Positions 1 to 7,898 of a stretch of 64,000 bases of DNA are shown piece by piece. The notes beneath the pieces were generated by a model. The model was not told the origin of the DNA and did not search any database. It saw only the letters and a program-made list of their open reading frames with translations. The first letter of the stretch is position 1. Each line of letters begins with the position of its first letter. The position numbers and the translations under genes were made by a program. The DNA comes from Pelagibius sp040217155 (GTDB taxonomy: Bacteria > Pseudomonadota > Alphaproteobacteria > Kiloniellales > Kiloniellaceae): assembly GCA_040217155.1 (NCBI GenBank), contig JAVJNS010000032.1:1-64000 (forward strand). Reading direction: 5' to 3'.

Positions 1-397
1 AGCTTTGGTATTCGCACCAGATTGCAGGCGGTGGCGGTAAGGGTGAACATCCAGCCGACCCGGTCGAGCCCTCGGTGCCGGGTCTTGGCGAGGCCAGCGG
101 CGGTCTTGATCCAGCCGAAGCTCTCCTCGATGCGCTTGCGGGTACGCTGGCTCCCAGCGTAGCCCGGGTGGTGCGGCGGTCGATCCTGGTTTTGCGGCGC
201 TTGCCGGTCTTTGTCAGGTGGCCGTCGATGGCGATGTGCGGGCTGATCTTGCGTGCGCGCAACTCGTCGACGAAACCGGCGACATCGTAGGCCTTGTCGG
301 CGCCGAGCGTTCTTTGCCGCCGCGCCTTGCGGCGGTCCAGCATAACGAGCGCCGCGTCTCGCGCGACGGTGCCAGTGGCGTGGGTAGGCTGTATCAT
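1..397 (-). pseudogene. IS5-like transposase remnant, frameshifted and truncated
   Basis: Read on the minus strand, 397 to about 172 encodes ADKAYDVAGFVDELRARK-type sequence and then IDRRTT. From about 170 down to 1 the homology continues in another frame (HPGYAGSQ, RKRIEESFGWIK, GWMFTLTATACNLVRIPK). These are the C-terminal landmarks of IS5/IS1182-type DDE transposases, including the region of the catalytic Glu (RKRIEE). The switch falls at a CACCCGG; the usual coding sequence would have this heptamer twice in tandem, so loss of one 7-bp copy by slippage is a plausible cause (inference). The N-terminal half and the catalytic Asp residues are absent on the right, and the window start cuts the other end. 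It marks the left region as mobile DNA. Subgroup assignment is uncertain. Confidence 0.8.
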
Positions 398-467
398 AGC
401 AGGCCTTATTGCTGATGTCGATCTTCGTTAGTTTCGACATATATTGGCATCTTCTTGGGGGAGCAAT

Positions 468-3083
468 ATGACATTCAAACCACTAGCCCTGATCTTAGAT
501 CGAGTCGAACGCTATGGCTCTGATTCGGACACAGCACTGTTCACTGAACTGCTCTATGCAGGGGAGTTCATTGTAAAGGCAACTACAGCGGCTTTCGTTT
601 CCGCAGTAGAAGATGATCGGCAGAACCATCGATACAGATTGCTGCATGGCTTAGTTCGGTCAGATGGACTTGGCGATTGGGCGCGGGCGCTTGACGAAGT
701 ATTGGTCGGCCCTGCATCGCAGCAGTTTGCGAGCCAGCTATATGACTCTAGAAAGGCGTATACCGAGAGACTCGGCAAGGATAGTTGGCAGTACGATGTC
801 GTCAGCGACCTTCATGAGGTGTTGAGAGGAATTGATACCAACGCAAATTCACAGCCGATTGGTGACAAGGTAAGCCTGCGCAACTGGTTTCAAATGTTTT
901 CTCAGCTGCGCAACAAATCTCGAGGGCATGGAGCCCCGACCCCTGCAATCTGCTCCAAGCTAGCGCCGAGACTAAACTCGTCGATTCGACAACTGGCTGA
1001 AAACAATCCTGTCTTCCAGCTTTCTTACGCGTACCTGCATCGCAATCTTTCTGGAAAATACAAAGTAGTGAATCTTGGTGGTGATCCGACTCTCTTCGAG
1101 AGCCTGAAGTCTGCCAAAGCGATCAGCGGAGAAAACTATCCAGAGGGCGTCTTTATGTGGGCCGGAGGTTTTAGGCCTGTGGAACTCCTACACACCGACC
1201 TCGACGTGTCCGATTTCTTTCTGCCAAATGGCGACTTCCGAAATGGATCGTATGAGCTGCATTCGCTTATCACTGATGGTCGAATTAGAGGTGATGCAAC
1301 TCCTTACTTAACAGCCGCTGGCGAGCGCCCGCCAAGCGAGACCGTTGGGGAAAGCGAATTAGACATCCTTGGTAGGACGTTTTCCAACTTGCCTAGCGCG
1401 ACGCCCGGCTATGTAGGGAGACCTTTGCTTGAGAAGGAAGTGTTGGAAGCGCTGACGAATGACCGGCATCCAATCGTGACGCTCGTCGGGCGTGGTGGAA
1501 TTGGAAAGACATCGACCGCACTTTCAATCCTTAGAGATGTCGCGCAAACAGATCGCTACGATGTAATCGTATGGTTCAGCGCACGCGACATCGACCTCAC
1601 TATGTCAGGTGCAAAGTTGGTGCAAGCGCACTTGCTCACCGACAAGGATATAGCCAAGGAATATCGATCACTCATCGGTGAGCAAAACACAGAATCGGGG
1701 GGCAAGAAGACCCCTGTGGATCTAATGGCTGAGCATCTGCGAAAGAGTCCGCTAGGCCCGACACTGTTTGTCTTTGATAACTTCGAAACAGTGCGCAACC
1801 CTGTCGATTTGTTCCAGTGGATCGACATGAACATCCGGCTCCCAAATAAAGCTGTCATTACGACTAGGTTCCGTGAATTCAAAGCCGACTACCCGATCGT
1901 AGTGTCGGGTATGGAGCTTGAAGAAGCCGAAACCCTCCTATTGCAGACGGCTGCCTCGCTAGGCATTGAGAATTTGATTGGCAAGCATGAGCGCAGCCTT
2001 CTCATCGAACAATCCAATGCTCATCCATATGTGATCAAGATTATGCTGGGCGAGATCGCGAATGCCGGATCATTCTCAAAGCCCGAGAAGCTGATTGTGC
2101 GCAAAGAGGAGATTCTCGACGCGCTATTTGAACGTACATATGCGAACCTTTCGCCCATCGCATCTCGCGTGTTCCTTACACTCAGCGGGTGGCGTTCGCT
2201 CGTACCTCAGCTCGCAGTTGAGGCTGTTCTGCTGCGCCACGGTGACGAAAGTATAGATCCTGAATTGGGGGTGGAGCAGCTTATTCGAATGTCCCTCGTC
2301 GAACGGACAAAGGCTGGCGACGGCACAGACTTTTTGGAGGTGCCCCTCACGGCGGCCCTGTTCGGCAGGCGTAAGCTCGAATCCAACCCCAACCGAGCAA
2401 CGATTGAGGACGACATCCGATTCCTTCAGGACATCGGTGCGACTGCAACTTCGGGACTGAAAGACGGCATCCGCCCAAGAATGTTGTCATTTTTTAGAAA
2501 GACAGCACGACGGATCAGCGATGGGAGTGTCGAACTCGACAAGATACGTCCCATTCTCGAGTTTCTTGCACGTGGATATGCGCCAGCTTGGTTGTTAATG
2601 TCGGAACTTGAGGAAGAAGTTTCCGGAGGATTTGGAGTTAACCAAGCGGCTGAATGTGTTCGTAGGTATATTGAAACACAGCCATCGGACGCCGAAGCAA
2701 GTATGGCATGGAAAAGGCTCGCCCATTTATATCGCATCTCGGATGATGTGATCGGCGGGTGCGGCGCATTCCTCAAGGCTTCCGAAAGCACCGACCCACC
2801 TCTCGAAGAAATCAGCAAAATGGCCAATTGGCTCAACAACGCATCAGCGGTAGTTGGCAACATGGATGTTCTCGAGCGTAGCACCCTATTCAAGCCGCTT
2901 GCCGCGTTAATGGAGGCACACCTGACCGAAGCCTCAGCAAGTGACCTTTCGCGCTTGGCTTGGTTGCACCTTCACTCCGGCGACAAATCGCGCGCGCTAC
3001 ATCTAGCTGAATTAGGTCTGGAGCGCGAAGCTGAGAACATACATTGCCAACGATTGGTCGCGAAACTTACTGAATTCGACTAA
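468..3083 (+). CDS. STAND/NB-ARC-type (NLR-like) NTPase, putative phage-defence protein
   Basis: The product is 871 aa. ATG 468 is preferred over TTG 444 because GGGGGAG sits 5-6 bases before it. Three parts are visible. Residues 1-330 are mostly helical and carry RNKSRGH at 148-154, fitting the R-x4-6-H motif of HEPN ribonucleases, which often have a polar residue after the Arg. The central NTPase has Walker A GRGGIGKT (341-348), Walker B FVFDNFE (436-440), an ITTR sensor-like segment and a later HPY motif typical of NB-ARC winged-helix boundaries. The C-terminus is helical, TPR-like, ending in LHSGDKSRALHLAELGLE. Effector-NTPase-repeat order is the plan of bacterial NLR-like defence proteins (Avs/bNACHT type), where the repeats sense a phage protein. 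GC content is clearly lower than in neighbouring genes. The gene lies alone between a transposase remnant and tRNA-Ser. NTPase assignment is firm; HEPN and defence role are inferred. Confidence 0.85.
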   Translation: MTFKPLALILDRVERYGSDSDTALFTELLYAGEFIVKATTAAFVSAVEDDRQNHRYRLLHGLVRSDGLGDWARALDEVLVGPASQQFASQLYDSRKAYTERLGKDSWQYDVVSDLHEVLRGIDTNANSQPIGDKVSLRNWFQMFSQLRNKSRGHGAPTPAICSKLAPRLNSSIRQLAENNPVFQLSYAYLHRNLSGKYKVVNLGGDPTLFESLKSAKAISGENYPEGVFMWAGGFRPVELLHTDLDVSDFFLPNGDFRNGSYELHSLITDGRIRGDATPYLTAAGERPPSETVGESELDILGRTFSNLPSATPGYVGRPLLEKEVLEALTNDRHPIVTLVGRGGIGKTSTALSILRDVAQTDRYDVIVWFSARDIDLTMSGAKLVQAHLLTDKDIAKEYRSLIGEQNTESGGKKTPVDLMAEHLRKSPLGPTLFVFDNFETVRNPVDLFQWIDMNIRLPNKAVITTRFREFKADYPIVVSGMELEEAETLLLQTAASLGIENLIGKHERSLLIEQSNAHPYVIKIMLGEIANAGSFSKPEKLIVRKEEILDALFERTYANLSPIASRVFLTLSGWRSLVPQLAVEAVLLRHGDESIDPELGVEQLIRMSLVERTKAGDGTDFLEVPLTAALFGRRKLESNPNRATIEDDIRFLQDIGATATSGLKDGIRPRMLSFFRKTARRISDGSVELDKIRPILEFLARGYAPAWLLMSELEEEVSGGFGVNQAAECVRRYIETQPSDAEASMAWKRLAHLYRISDDVIGGCGAFLKASESTDPPLEEISKMANWLNNASAVVGNMDVLERSTLFKPLAALMEAHLTEASASDLSRLAWLHLHSGDKSRALHLAELGLEREAENIHCQRLVAKLTEFD

Positions 3084-3364
3084 GACCAAGAAACCTGCCG
3101 ATGGTTCGGTACGTATTCCCACAACTTACCCTCAGGCACCTGTGAACTCGCCAGAAAATTCTCAGGAGCAAAAAAGCGTCGTGATTTACTGATCAGCAAC
3201 GTCAAGGCGTTCAGAACACCGCGTCAGATCGCTCCCCTCTGCGAAGCTTCGCGATCGCACATGTTCCTGTCACCGAGCGCAGACGCTATGTGGGGCTCAA
3301 AGTGGTACTGCAGCTAACGTATGATAATAAAAATATTATATAACAGTTGGTTAGATTAGCTAAA
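3084..3364. other. Intergenic end of island, no gene seen
   Basis: These 281 bp separate the STAND gene from the 3' end of tRNA-Ser. The sequence becomes very AT-rich near 3318-3360 and has a 12-bp perfect palindrome, GCGAAGCTTCGC, at 3241-3252. No ORF with recognisable homology is seen. The AT-rich part may terminate tRNA transcription, which runs leftward into it. No second copy of the tRNA 3' end was noticed in 1-3364, so the other attachment site, if any, lies outside the window. Confidence 0.5.
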
Positions 3365-3454
3365 TGGCGGAGGGGGTGGGATTCGAACCCACGATGGGCT
3401 TCCACCCATGCCAGTTTTCAAGACTGGTGCCTTAAACCGCTCGGCCACCCCTCC
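3365..3454 (-). tRNA. tRNA-Ser (anticodon UGA)
   Basis: The minus strand folds as a class II tRNA of 90 nt. Acceptor stem GGAGGGG (3454-3448) pairs with CCCCTCC (3375-3369), followed by G and an encoded CCA (3367-3365). The anticodon loop CTTGAAAA gives anticodon TGA within the stem CCAGT/ACTGG. A long variable arm (CATGGGTGGAAGCCCATC) follows, and the T-loop is GTTCGAATC. The 3' end faces the low-GC island, the usual orientation when a tyrosine-recombinase element has integrated into a tRNA gene. Confidence 0.97.
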
Positions 3455-3638
3455 CGGCGACGGGCGGCTGCCCGGACCCTGCGGAGACCCGCGGAGAGTT
3501 AGCAAAGCGACCGCCGCCTGGAAACCCTGAAATGAAAGCGCCGGGCCCTGCCGGCGGCGAGAGAGTTGCGGCGCAACGGATCTCGGGCCAAACTCCCGGG
3601 CAGAACAATAAGACACAAAGCATTTTGGGGGCGCGGTC

Positions 3639-4814
3639 ATGTACAAGGTTTCCCGACGTAAACTCCTCGCGGCGGGCGGTGCCGCCTTTGCCGGCGCCGC
3701 CGCTTTTCCAGGCTTTGCCACGCGGGCGCTGGCGGCCGAGCCAATCCGCGTCGGCGCGGTGCTGCCGTTCAGCGGCGGGCTGGAACTGTTCGGCAATCAG
3801 GCCAAGCTCGGTCTCGACCTGGCGATGCAGGAGATCAACGACGCCGGCGGCATCCTCGGGCGTCCCCTGGAGATCCTCTACGAGGACAACAAGACCGACC
3901 CCAAGACCTCGGTGGAAAAGGCGCGCACGCTGATCGGGCGCGACGGCGCGGTGGCGCTGACCGGGCCGATCCTGTCGTCCTCGCGCGACGCCATGGCGGC
4001 GACGGTGGAGCGCTCCAAGGTGCCGCTGCTCTACGCCACCAACTACGAAGGCGGCGCCTGCAGCCGCTACATTTTCTCGTTCAACACGGTGCCGAACCAG
4101 GAACTGGCGAGGCTGCTGCCCTACATGCACGACACCGCCGGCGCCAGCGTCTACATGTTCGGCGCCGACTACGTCTGGCCGCAGAAGATGTTCGAGGCGG
4201 CGGAGACGATGGTCGCCGCCCAGGGCGGCAGCACGCTGGGCAAGGAGTTCACGCCCTGGGGCGTGAAGGAGTTTGCGCCGGTGATTCGCCGCATCGCCGA
4301 CAGCGGCGCCAAGGTGCTGCTCTTCGCCCTGCCGGGCGGCGACGGCATCACCTTCATCAAGCAGGCCGAAGCCTTCGGCCTGTTCGACAAGGTGACCGTG
4401 GCCTTCCTCGGTTTCGCCGAGACCTACCTCGGCGCCTTCGGGCCCGGCGGCGGCCAGAACATGTGGGTCACGGTGCCCTTTGTCGCCTCCGGCCGGCAGC
4501 CCGGCGTGGTCGACTTCGTCGCCCGCATCCGCGCCCGGGCCGGCGACGACGTGCCGATCTCGCACTACGTCATGACCCACTACAACGCCATCAACGCCCT
4601 GCGCGACGCCTTGGAGCGCCAGGGCGAGGTCGGCCCCGAGGCGGTGGTCGACGGCCTGGAGGGCCTCACCGTCTCGACCCCGACCGGCCCGGTCAGCATC
4701 GGCGGCGTCGATCACCACGTCACCCTGCCGATGTTCCTGGCCAAGACCGAAGGCGCCGGCCTGCTCACCGAGCAGGATCTCGGCCGCATCGCGCCGCAGG
4801 CCGGCTGCGCCTAG
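3639..4814 (+). CDS. HAAT-family ABC transporter substrate-binding protein (LivJ/UrtA-like)
   Basis: This is a 391-aa periplasmic binding protein of type I fold (Peripla_BP_6) and the first gene of a six-gene importer operon. The N-terminus has a twin-arginine signal, SRRKLL at 5-10, a hydrophobic stretch, and probable cleavage near ALAAEP at about 32-34. The mature start RVGAVLPFSGG and the segment DAGGILGRPLEILYEDN are typical of Leu/Ile/Val, urea and amide binding proteins. Export already folded through Tat is inferred from the motif. The ligand cannot be read from sequence; the adjacent nicotinamidase-like hydrolase hints at an amide. The 184-bp leader (3455-3638) between tRNA-Ser and this gene is GC-rich with several possible stems, but matches no riboswitch class I recognise. 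Confidence 0.9.
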   Translation: MYKVSRRKLLAAGGAAFAGAAAFPGFATRALAAEPIRVGAVLPFSGGLELFGNQAKLGLDLAMQEINDAGGILGRPLEILYEDNKTDPKTSVEKARTLIGRDGAVALTGPILSSSRDAMAATVERSKVPLLYATNYEGGACSRYIFSFNTVPNQELARLLPYMHDTAGASVYMFGADYVWPQKMFEAAETMVAAQGGSTLGKEFTPWGVKEFAPVIRRIADSGAKVLLFALPGGDGITFIKQAEAFGLFDKVTVAFLGFAETYLGAFGPGGGQNMWVTVPFVASGRQPGVVDFVARIRARAGDDVPISHYVMTHYNAINALRDALERQGEVGPEAVVDGLEGLTVSTPTGPVSIGGVDHHVTLPMFLAKTEGAGLLTEQDLGRIAPQAGCA

Positions 4815-4843
4815 CGCCCGTCATTGAACGTAAGGAGGCCGAG

Positions 4844-5587
4844 ATGCCCGACAGCTTCGACCTGCCGCACCTGACCCGTCAGGTCGCCGCGGCCCTGCCG
4901 GTGGCGCCGGTGGACCTGCGGCTTGACGAGGACGGTGTCGGCCTCGTCATCGTCGACGAGGTGAACGGCTTCGCCACGGTGGGCGCCGGCAACCTGGCGC
5001 CGCCGGTGGACAACCCGCAGGTCTCGGCCATGGTCGCGGAGACCGACCGCCTGGCCCGGGCGTTCAGCGCGCGCGGCTGGCCGGTGCTGGCGTTCCTCGA
5101 CACCCACGTTCCCGGAAAACCGGAGCCGCCCTATCCGCCGCACTGCGAGAAGGGCAGCGGCGAGGAGGACCTGGTGCCGGAACTGGCCTGGCTGGAGGAC
5201 GACGCCAACGCCACCCTGGTGCGCAAGGACTGCATCAACGGCTTCGTCGGCGCCATCCGTCAGGACGGCAGCAACGCGGTGGTCGACTGGGTGAACGCCG
5301 GCAAGCTGCGACGCCTGCTGGTGGTCGGCATCTGCACCGACATCTGCGTCATGGACTTCGTGCTGACGCTTCTGTCGGCGCGCAATCACGATCTCATGCC
5401 GAGCCTGAAGGACATCTCGGTCCATGCCGGCGCCTGCGCCACCTACGACCTGCCCAAGGAGGTGGCCGCCGATCTCGGCCTGCCGGCGACGGCGGCCCAT
5501 CCGCAGGACCTGACCCATCACATGGGGCTCTACTTCATGGCCTCGCGCGGTGCGGTCATCGTTGGCGACGTCGTGCTGGCCGACTGA
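4844..5587 (+). CDS. Plant-type nicotinamidase-like cysteine hydrolase (isochorismatase fold)
   Basis: Start ATG 4844 follows AAGGAGG 29 bp after the binding-protein stop; product 247 aa. The Asp-Lys-Cys triad of nicotinamidases is present: D38 in VIVDEVNGF, K128 in VRKDCINGFVG, C168 in VVGICTDICVMDFV. D86/H88 and H100 (DTH...PPHCEKG) are in the place of the metal site. Blocks YPPHC, RKDCINGFVG, DGSN-VDWV, GICTDICV, LSARNH and AHPQ-L-HH-GLY match what I recall of Arabidopsis NIC1-type nicotinamidases rather than the shorter E. coli PncA style. The expected reaction is nicotinamide to nicotinate plus ammonia, but related cysteine hydrolases cleave other amides. Its place inside a transport operon suggests that it acts on the imported ligand. 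Confidence 0.85.
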   Translation: MPDSFDLPHLTRQVAAALPVAPVDLRLDEDGVGLVIVDEVNGFATVGAGNLAPPVDNPQVSAMVAETDRLARAFSARGWPVLAFLDTHVPGKPEPPYPPHCEKGSGEEDLVPELAWLEDDANATLVRKDCINGFVGAIRQDGSNAVVDWVNAGKLRRLLVVGICTDICVMDFVLTLLSARNHDLMPSLKDISVHAGACATYDLPKEVAADLGLPATAAHPQDLTHHMGLYFMASRGAVIVGDVVLAD

Positions 5588-5597
5588 CGTTCTCTGC

Positions 5598-6326
5598 ATG
5601 ACCGCCCTCCTGGAAGTCGCCGGGGTCGAGAAGGACTTCGGTGGAGTCCGCGCCGCCGCCGGACTCGACCTGGTCTTGGGGGCGGGCGAGATGCTCTGCC
5701 TCATCGGCCCCAACGGCTGCGGCAAGACCACGCTCTTCAATCTCATCACCGGCGCGCTGACACCCGACGCCGGCCGCCTGCGCTTCGCCGGTGAAGACCT
5801 GCGCGGGCGCGAGCCTTTCGAAATCGCGCGGCTCGGTATGCTGCGCAAATTCCAGGTGCCGGGCATCTATCCCGAACTCTCCGTGAGCGAAAACCTGACC
5901 GTCGCCCTGGTCGGCAGTGCCGACGAAAACCCCCAGCGCATCGCCGAACTGCTCGATCTCGCGCGGCTCGCAAGCAAGGCGGAACAGGCGGCGGGGAGTC
6001 TGGCCCACGGCGAAAAGCAGTGGCTGGAGATCGTCATGGTGCTCGCCCGCCGGCCGCGCCTGCTGCTGCTCGACGAGCCGACCAACGGCATGACGGCGGC
6101 GGAGACCGCGGCCACCGTCGCCCTGATTCGCGACCTGCACGACCGCTTCGGCTGCGCCGTCCTGGTCATCGAACACGACATGGGTTTCGTGCGCCAGTTG
6201 GACTGTCCGGTGGCGCTCATGCTGCGCGGGCGCATCGAGCGCCGGGGCAGCTATGCGGAACTGCAGGCCGACCCCCTGGTGCGCGAGGCCTATCTGGGGG
6301 CCGGCGCCCTGGAGGTTGCCGGCTGA
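5598..6326 (+). CDS. ABC transporter ATP-binding protein, LivG/UrtD-like
   Basis: The 242-aa product is a complete ABC ATPase: Walker A GPNGCGKT at 37-44, the LivG/UrtD landmark LRKFQVPGIYPELSVSENL, an LAHGEKQ signature (135-141) instead of LSGGQ, and Walker B LLLLDEP with D159/E160. LxHGEKQWLEI is characteristic of UrtD, the urea-transporter ATPase. ATG 5598 lies 10 bp after the hydrolase stop, with a weak ribosome-binding site; an upstream in-frame start would overlap the hydrolase. It energises the two downstream permeases together with the next ATPase. TGATG couples its stop to the next start. Confidence 0.93.
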   Translation: MTALLEVAGVEKDFGGVRAAAGLDLVLGAGEMLCLIGPNGCGKTTLFNLITGALTPDAGRLRFAGEDLRGREPFEIARLGMLRKFQVPGIYPELSVSENLTVALVGSADENPQRIAELLDLARLASKAEQAAGSLAHGEKQWLEIVMVLARRPRLLLLDEPTNGMTAAETAATVALIRDLHDRFGCAVLVIEHDMGFVRQLDCPVALMLRGRIERRGSYAELQADPLVREAYLGAGALEVAG

Positions 6327-7027
6327 TGCTCGAGGTCGAGGACCTGGAGAGCGGCTATGGCGGCGGCCGCATCCTGCGCGGCATCACGCTCGGCGTGGCG
6401 GCAGGCGAGAGCGTCGCCCTGCTGGGCCGCAACGGCATGGGCAAGTCCACCTTGCTCAGGACCATCATGGGCCTGCTGCCGGCCACCCGCGGCGAAGTCC
6501 GCTTTGCCGGGCGGCGTCTCGACGGGCGGCGCCCGGAAGCGGTCGCCAAGGCGGGCATCGCCTTCGTGCCGCAGGGCCGCGAGATCTTCGCCGAGCTGAC
6601 GGTGGAGGAAAACCTGCTGCTCGGCGCCATGGGGCGGGGCGGACTCGGCGCTGCGGTGCCGCCGGACATCTACACGCGCTTTCCCCTCCTCGAGGAACGT
6701 CGCGGCCAGCGCGGCGGCACGCTCTCGGGCGGTCAGCAGCAACTCCTGGCCATCGGCAGGGCGCTGGCCGGAAACCCGCGTGTGCTGCTGCTCGACGAAC
6801 CCTCCGAAGGCCTGCAGCCCTCCATCGTGCTCGAGGTGGCCGCCGCCCTGCGCCGCGAGGTCGCGCGGCACGGGCTGACCCTCGTCACCGTGGAGCAGAA
6901 CGTCGAACTGGCGCTGCGCGTCGCCGGGCGCTGCCTCTTCATCGAAAACGGCGCCCTGGTCGCGGAAGCGCCGAGCGCCACGTTGCGAAGCGACCCGGCG
7001 CTGCTGCAGCGCCACCTGGCGATCTGA
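6326..7027 (+). CDS. ABC transporter ATP-binding protein, LivF/UrtE-like
   Basis: The second ATPase of the importer has 233 aa. It starts at ATG 6326, overlapping the previous stop by one base, so translation is probably coupled. Walker A GRNGMGKS is at 34-41; the family block VPQGREIFAELTVEENLLLG, signature LSGGQQQ and Walker B LLLLDEPSEGLQPSIV follow. GRNGMGKST and FVPQGREIF are standard for LivF/UrtE proteins, which pair with LivG/UrtD in heterodimeric HAAT importers. Confidence 0.93.
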   Translation: MLEVEDLESGYGGGRILRGITLGVAAGESVALLGRNGMGKSTLLRTIMGLLPATRGEVRFAGRRLDGRRPEAVAKAGIAFVPQGREIFAELTVEENLLLGAMGRGGLGAAVPPDIYTRFPLLEERRGQRGGTLSGGQQQLLAIGRALAGNPRVLLLDEPSEGLQPSIVLEVAAALRREVARHGLTLVTVEQNVELALRVAGRCLFIENGALVAEAPSATLRSDPALLQRHLAI

Positions 7028-7037
7028 GGGCCGGCTC

Positions 7038-7898
7038 ATGGATCAGGCCTTGCTGCTGCTGCTCGACGCCACGAACTACGTGCTGGTCATCGTGCTGGTG
7101 GCCATGGGCCTGGTGATTATTTTCGGGCTCATGCGGGTCATCAACATGGCCCACGGCGAACTCTTTCTGCTCGGCGCCTATACCCTGGTGATGCTGCAGC
7201 AGGCCGGGATTTCCTACTGGATCGGACTGGTCGCGGCGACCCTGCTGGTCGGTTGCGTCGGCCTGCTGATGGAAGAACTGGTGATCCGCCACATTTACCA
7301 CCGCTTCCTCGACACCATCCTCGCCACCTGGGGCCTTTCCATCGCCATCAAGCAGGGGGTCATTCTGCTGTTCGGCCCGGGCGCGCAGTCGACCTCGGCG
7401 CCCTTTGCCCATCAGGTCGCCCTGCTGGGCACGGCCTATCCGGCCTACCGGCTGTTCATCATGGCGGTCGCCCTGGCGGTGGTGGCCGGCACTTTCTATC
7501 TGTTCTTCCGCACCCGCTTCGGTCTCGCCGCGCGCGCGGTCATCGCCAGCCGCGACACCGCCGCCTGCCTGGGCATCCCGACGCGGACCTTCGACCGGGC
7601 GACCTTCGCCTACGGCGCGGCGCTAGCCGGCCTCGCCGGCGCCGTCATGGCGCCGATCATGAGCGTCGACCCGCAGATGGGTCTCGGCTTCCTGATTCCC
7701 GCCTTTCTGGCGATCCTGGTCGGCGGGGCCGGGCACCTCGCCGGGCCGGTGCTGGGGGCCGGGCTGATCGGCGCCACCGACAGCGTCACCGCCAGCCTGT
7801 GGTCGCCGGTGATGGCCCAGGTCGTGGTCTTCACCATGGCGGTCGTCGCCATCCGTGTGTTCCCCGGCGGCTTGTTGCGCGGCGGCGGGCGCGGATGA
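7038..7898 (+). CDS. HAAT ABC transporter inner-membrane permease, LivH/UrtB-like
   Basis: The 286-aa integral membrane protein has about eight hydrophobic segments. The signature stretch FGLMRVINMAHGELFLLGAY (about 31-50) is the hallmark of LivH/UrtB permeases, and the C-terminal region MGLGFLIPAFLAILVGGAGHL is also typical. GAGG at 7025-7028 precedes ATG 7038. Its stop overlaps the next start (ATGA at 7895-7898). It forms the inner-membrane channel with the following LivM-like subunit. Confidence 0.92.
   Translation: MDQALLLLLDATNYVLVIVLVAMGLVIIFGLMRVINMAHGELFLLGAYTLVMLQQAGISYWIGLVAATLLVGCVGLLMEELVIRHIYHRFLDTILATWGLSIAIKQGVILLFGPGAQSTSAPFAHQVALLGTAYPAYRLFIMAVALAVVAGTFYLFFRTRFGLAARAVIASRDTAACLGIPTRTFDRATFAYGAALAGLAGAVMAPIMSVDPQMGLGFLIPAFLAILVGGAGHLAGPVLGAGLIGATDSVTASLWSPVMAQVVVFTMAVVAIRVFPGGLLRGGGRG

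Noticed and set aside
3455..3638. Riboswitch (guanidine, glycine or TPP type) in the leader of the amide-type importer
   Set aside because: Several GC stems are possible and urea-type transporters often have guanidine riboswitches, but none of the conserved loop sequences could be matched by eye.
3432..4718. Long minus-strand open frame opposite the importer binding protein
   Set aside because: Composition is Ala/Gly/Arg/His-rich with no conserved motif; it is the antisense shadow of a clear high-GC gene.
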